Of a stretch of DNA of 35,419 nucleotides, positions 34,279 through 35,419 are shown piece by piece (the stretch's first letter is position 1; the number at the start of each line of letters is the position of its first letter). Made by a program: the position numbers and the translations under genes. The stretch lies in NCBI GenBank assembly GCA_024408505.1, contig JAKSUZ010000011.1, positions 1 through 35,419 of the forward strand, in the 5' to 3' direction. This DNA comes from Bacilli bacterium (GTDB lineage Bacteria; Bacillota_I; Bacilli_A; RFN20; CAG-826). Under the pieces are notes generated by a model. It did no database searches. It was given only the letters and a program-made list of their open reading frames with translations, and was not told where the DNA came from.

Positions 34279-34569
34279 ATGAAAAAGTACGAGATTATGT
34301 ACATCTTACGCGCTGATCTAGAAGATGCTAGCCGTAAGAAAGAAGTTGAAAAACTTCATAACATTTTGACTAAGAATGGAGTAAAAATCACTAAGGTTGA
34401 TGAATGGGGCGTCAGAGATTTTGCCTACATCATTAAAGACCAAAAGAAGGGCTATTATATGGTCCTTAAGGTTTTAGCCGAAGCCGATCAACTTGCCGAA
34501 TTCTCACGCTTAATCCGCATTGATGAAAATGTTATTCGTTTCTTAATTACTGTCAGTCACGGTAATTAA
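34279..34569 (+). CDS. rpsF: Ribosomal protein bS6
   Basis: Small-subunit protein S6, 96 residues, which forms a complex with S18 on 16S rRNA. The signature MKKYEIMYILRADLED and the central VDEWGVRDFAYIIKDQKKGYYMVLKV match the family pattern (WG.R.LAY.I.....G.Y). The C-terminal LIRIDENVIRFLITV is typical. AAAGGAGGG precedes the ATG. First gene of rpsF-ssb-rpsR, the order conserved near the origin of Bacillota. Confidence 0.96.
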   Translation: MKKYEIMYILRADLEDASRKKEVEKLHNILTKNGVKITKVDEWGVRDFAYIIKDQKKGYYMVLKVLAEADQLAEFSRLIRIDENVIRFLITVSHGN

Positions 34570-34604
34570 TTACTCAAGCGAATTGATTAAGGAGGAATTA
34601 AATA

Positions 34605-35030
34605 ATGGTCAATCGAGTAGTATTAGTAGGTCGCTTAACTCGCGATCCAGAATTAAGAAAGACCAACAGTGATAAACCTGTTGCTTCTTTCACTTTAGCG
34701 GTCGATAACCGCAATAAAGGCGCTGATGGTCAAAAGACCGCCAGTTTTATTCCAGTTACCGTCTGGAATGATCAAGCCACCAATGTTTGTAAATATGTAA
34801 GAAAAGGCTCACTCGTTGGAGTAGATGGTCGTCTCTTACAAAGAAGTTATGAGAAGAAGGACGGAACTAAAGCAAGTGTCTTAGAAGTCGTTGCCGATTC
34901 TGTTCAATTCTTAGAGCCAAAAGGTGCAAACAAAGAAACGGCGAATGTTACTAAGGAAGATGTTGCTCAACCACAACCAGACGCCAAAATGGAAGGCGTG
35001 GATATTGTGGATGATGATCTTCCATTCTAA
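34605..35030 (+). CDS. ssb: Single-stranded DNA-binding protein
   Basis: OB-fold protein that coats single-stranded DNA, 141 residues. The OB fold (1-105) starts [20 protein letters not shown], with [38 protein letters not shown] and [12 protein letters not shown] linker rich in Gln/Pro/Asp follows, and it ends DDDLPF, the conserved tip that recruits repair and replication partners. AAGGAGG lies upstream. It sits 35 bases after rpsF and is co-transcribed with it. Confidence 0.97.
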   Translation: MVNRVVLVGRLTRDPELRKTNSDKPVASFTLAVDNRNKGADGQKTASFIPVTVWNDQATNVCKYVRKGSLVGVDGRLLQRSYEKKDGTKASVLEVVADSVQFLEPKGANKETANVTKEDVAQPQPDAKMEGVDIVDDDLPF

Positions 35031-35050
35031 TTAAACTAAAGGAGAATATT

Positions 35051-35278
35051 ATGGGATTTAAAAAAGTTAGACAACATAAGAAATCTTGTTATTTCAAGAA
35101 AGCGCATATTGAATGGATCGATTATAAGGATGTTGAACTCCTTCAAAGATTCATTATGCCAAATGGCAAGATTATGCCAAGTTATCTATCTGGTACTAGT
35201 GCGAAGTATCAACGCCAATTAGCAAGAGCGATTAAAAATGCTCGCTATATGGGATTACTTCCATTCATTGCTGAATAA
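35051..35278 (+). CDS. rpsR: Ribosomal protein bS18
   Basis: Small-subunit protein S18, partner of S6, 75 residues. Recognised by [25 protein letters not shown] and [26 protein letters not shown]. Two features differ: the usual ILPRR.TG reads IMPSYLSG, so the near-universal Arg-Arg is replaced, and the N-terminus is short. AAAGGAG precedes the ATG by 8 bases. Last gene of the rpsF operon. Confidence 0.95.
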   Translation: MGFKKVRQHKKSCYFKKAHIEWIDYKDVELLQRFIMPNGKIMPSYLSGTSAKYQRQLARAIKNARYMGLLPFIAE

Positions 35279-35307
35279 ATAAACAAAAAGGAAACCCTAC
35301 GTACTGA

Positions 35308-35329
35308 TGTGAACCCTGTTTAGTTCACA
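35308..35329 (+). repeat. Hairpin in the rpsR 3' region
   Basis: TGTGAAC (35308-35314) pairs with GTTCACA (35323-35329) across an 8-base loop. No U-run follows, so it is upstream structure in the rpsR 3' untranslated region before the true terminator. Confidence 0.5.
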
Positions 35330-35349
35330 CCAAAAGAAAACCCGTTATA

Positions 35350-35381
35350 AATAGGAAGGGAGAGATCCCTTCTTATTTTTT
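35350..35381 (+). terminator. Intrinsic terminator of the rpsF-ssb-rpsR operon
   Basis: AATAGGAAGGGA (35350-35361), loop GAGA, TCCCTTCTTATT (35366-35377): a 12-bp stem with one G-U, then TTTT. Nothing further can be assigned up to the window end. Confidence 0.9.
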
Positions 35382-35419
35382 AATCTCTTCGTGTTATAAA
35401 ACTTTATCCATTCTTTAAC

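Overview
The window is a replication-origin neighbourhood of a low-GC Bacillota. The order is rpmH/rnpA (leftward), an oriC region with DnaA boxes, dnaA, dnaN, a yaaA-type S4 gene, recF, gyrB, gyrA, serS, the SRP RNA, tadA and finally rpsF-ssb-rpsR. The AT-rich codon use, an SRP RNA of only about 80 nt, lipoproteins with short signal peptides and SipW-type export fit the Mollicutes-related part of Bacilli (RF39, Acholeplasma or Erysipelotrichia-like gut lineages). That placement is inference. TGA is a stop here (for example at the ends of serS's upstream neighbour, the ABC gene and the TetR gene) and Trp is TGG, so the standard bacterial code applies.

Layout. 1-396: rnpA (cut by the window edge) and rpmH. 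397-792 and 2170-2320: the two halves of oriC. 793-12356: replication and housekeeping genes, interrupted by a nicotinamidase-like gene and a glycosyltransferase. 12373-12455: ffs. 12461-14875: a large lipoprotein on the minus strand. 14959: tadA. 15488-23320: one operon of an ABC/FtsX transporter, a P-type ATPase, a TetR regulator, a degenerate M50-like membrane protein and MscL, with a perfect palindrome at its promoter. 23330-24190: a second lipoprotein. 24230-29537: a leftward operon of an FAD dehydrogenase (COG2509 type), an F420-0:glutamate-ligase-like protein, TldD and TldE. 29699-33349: a large exported protein with a SipW-like signal peptidase. 33397-34140: an accessory patch with two ~70-bp repeats, a small unknown gene and a type I toxin-antitoxin-like locus. 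34164-35381: rpsF-ssb-rpsR with promoter, structured leader and terminator.

What stands out. (1) A SipW/TasA-like pair whose substrate is about 800 residues, separated from its peptidase by a strong terminator. (2) The FAD dehydrogenase / F420-ligase-like / TldD / TldE operon, a candidate undescribed peptide-processing pathway. (3) A 21-residue hydrophobic toxin-like peptide with its ribosome-binding site in a hairpin and an opposing promoter-terminator unit, beside two repeats that show a compensated base pair. (4) Gyrase with non-canonical residues at GyrA 83 and 87 and GyrB 426 (E. coli numbering), the quinolone-determining positions. (5) Several genes with a -10 box so close to the ATG that their mRNAs should be leaderless.

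All functional calls come from reading motifs by eye. No database search or folding program was run.
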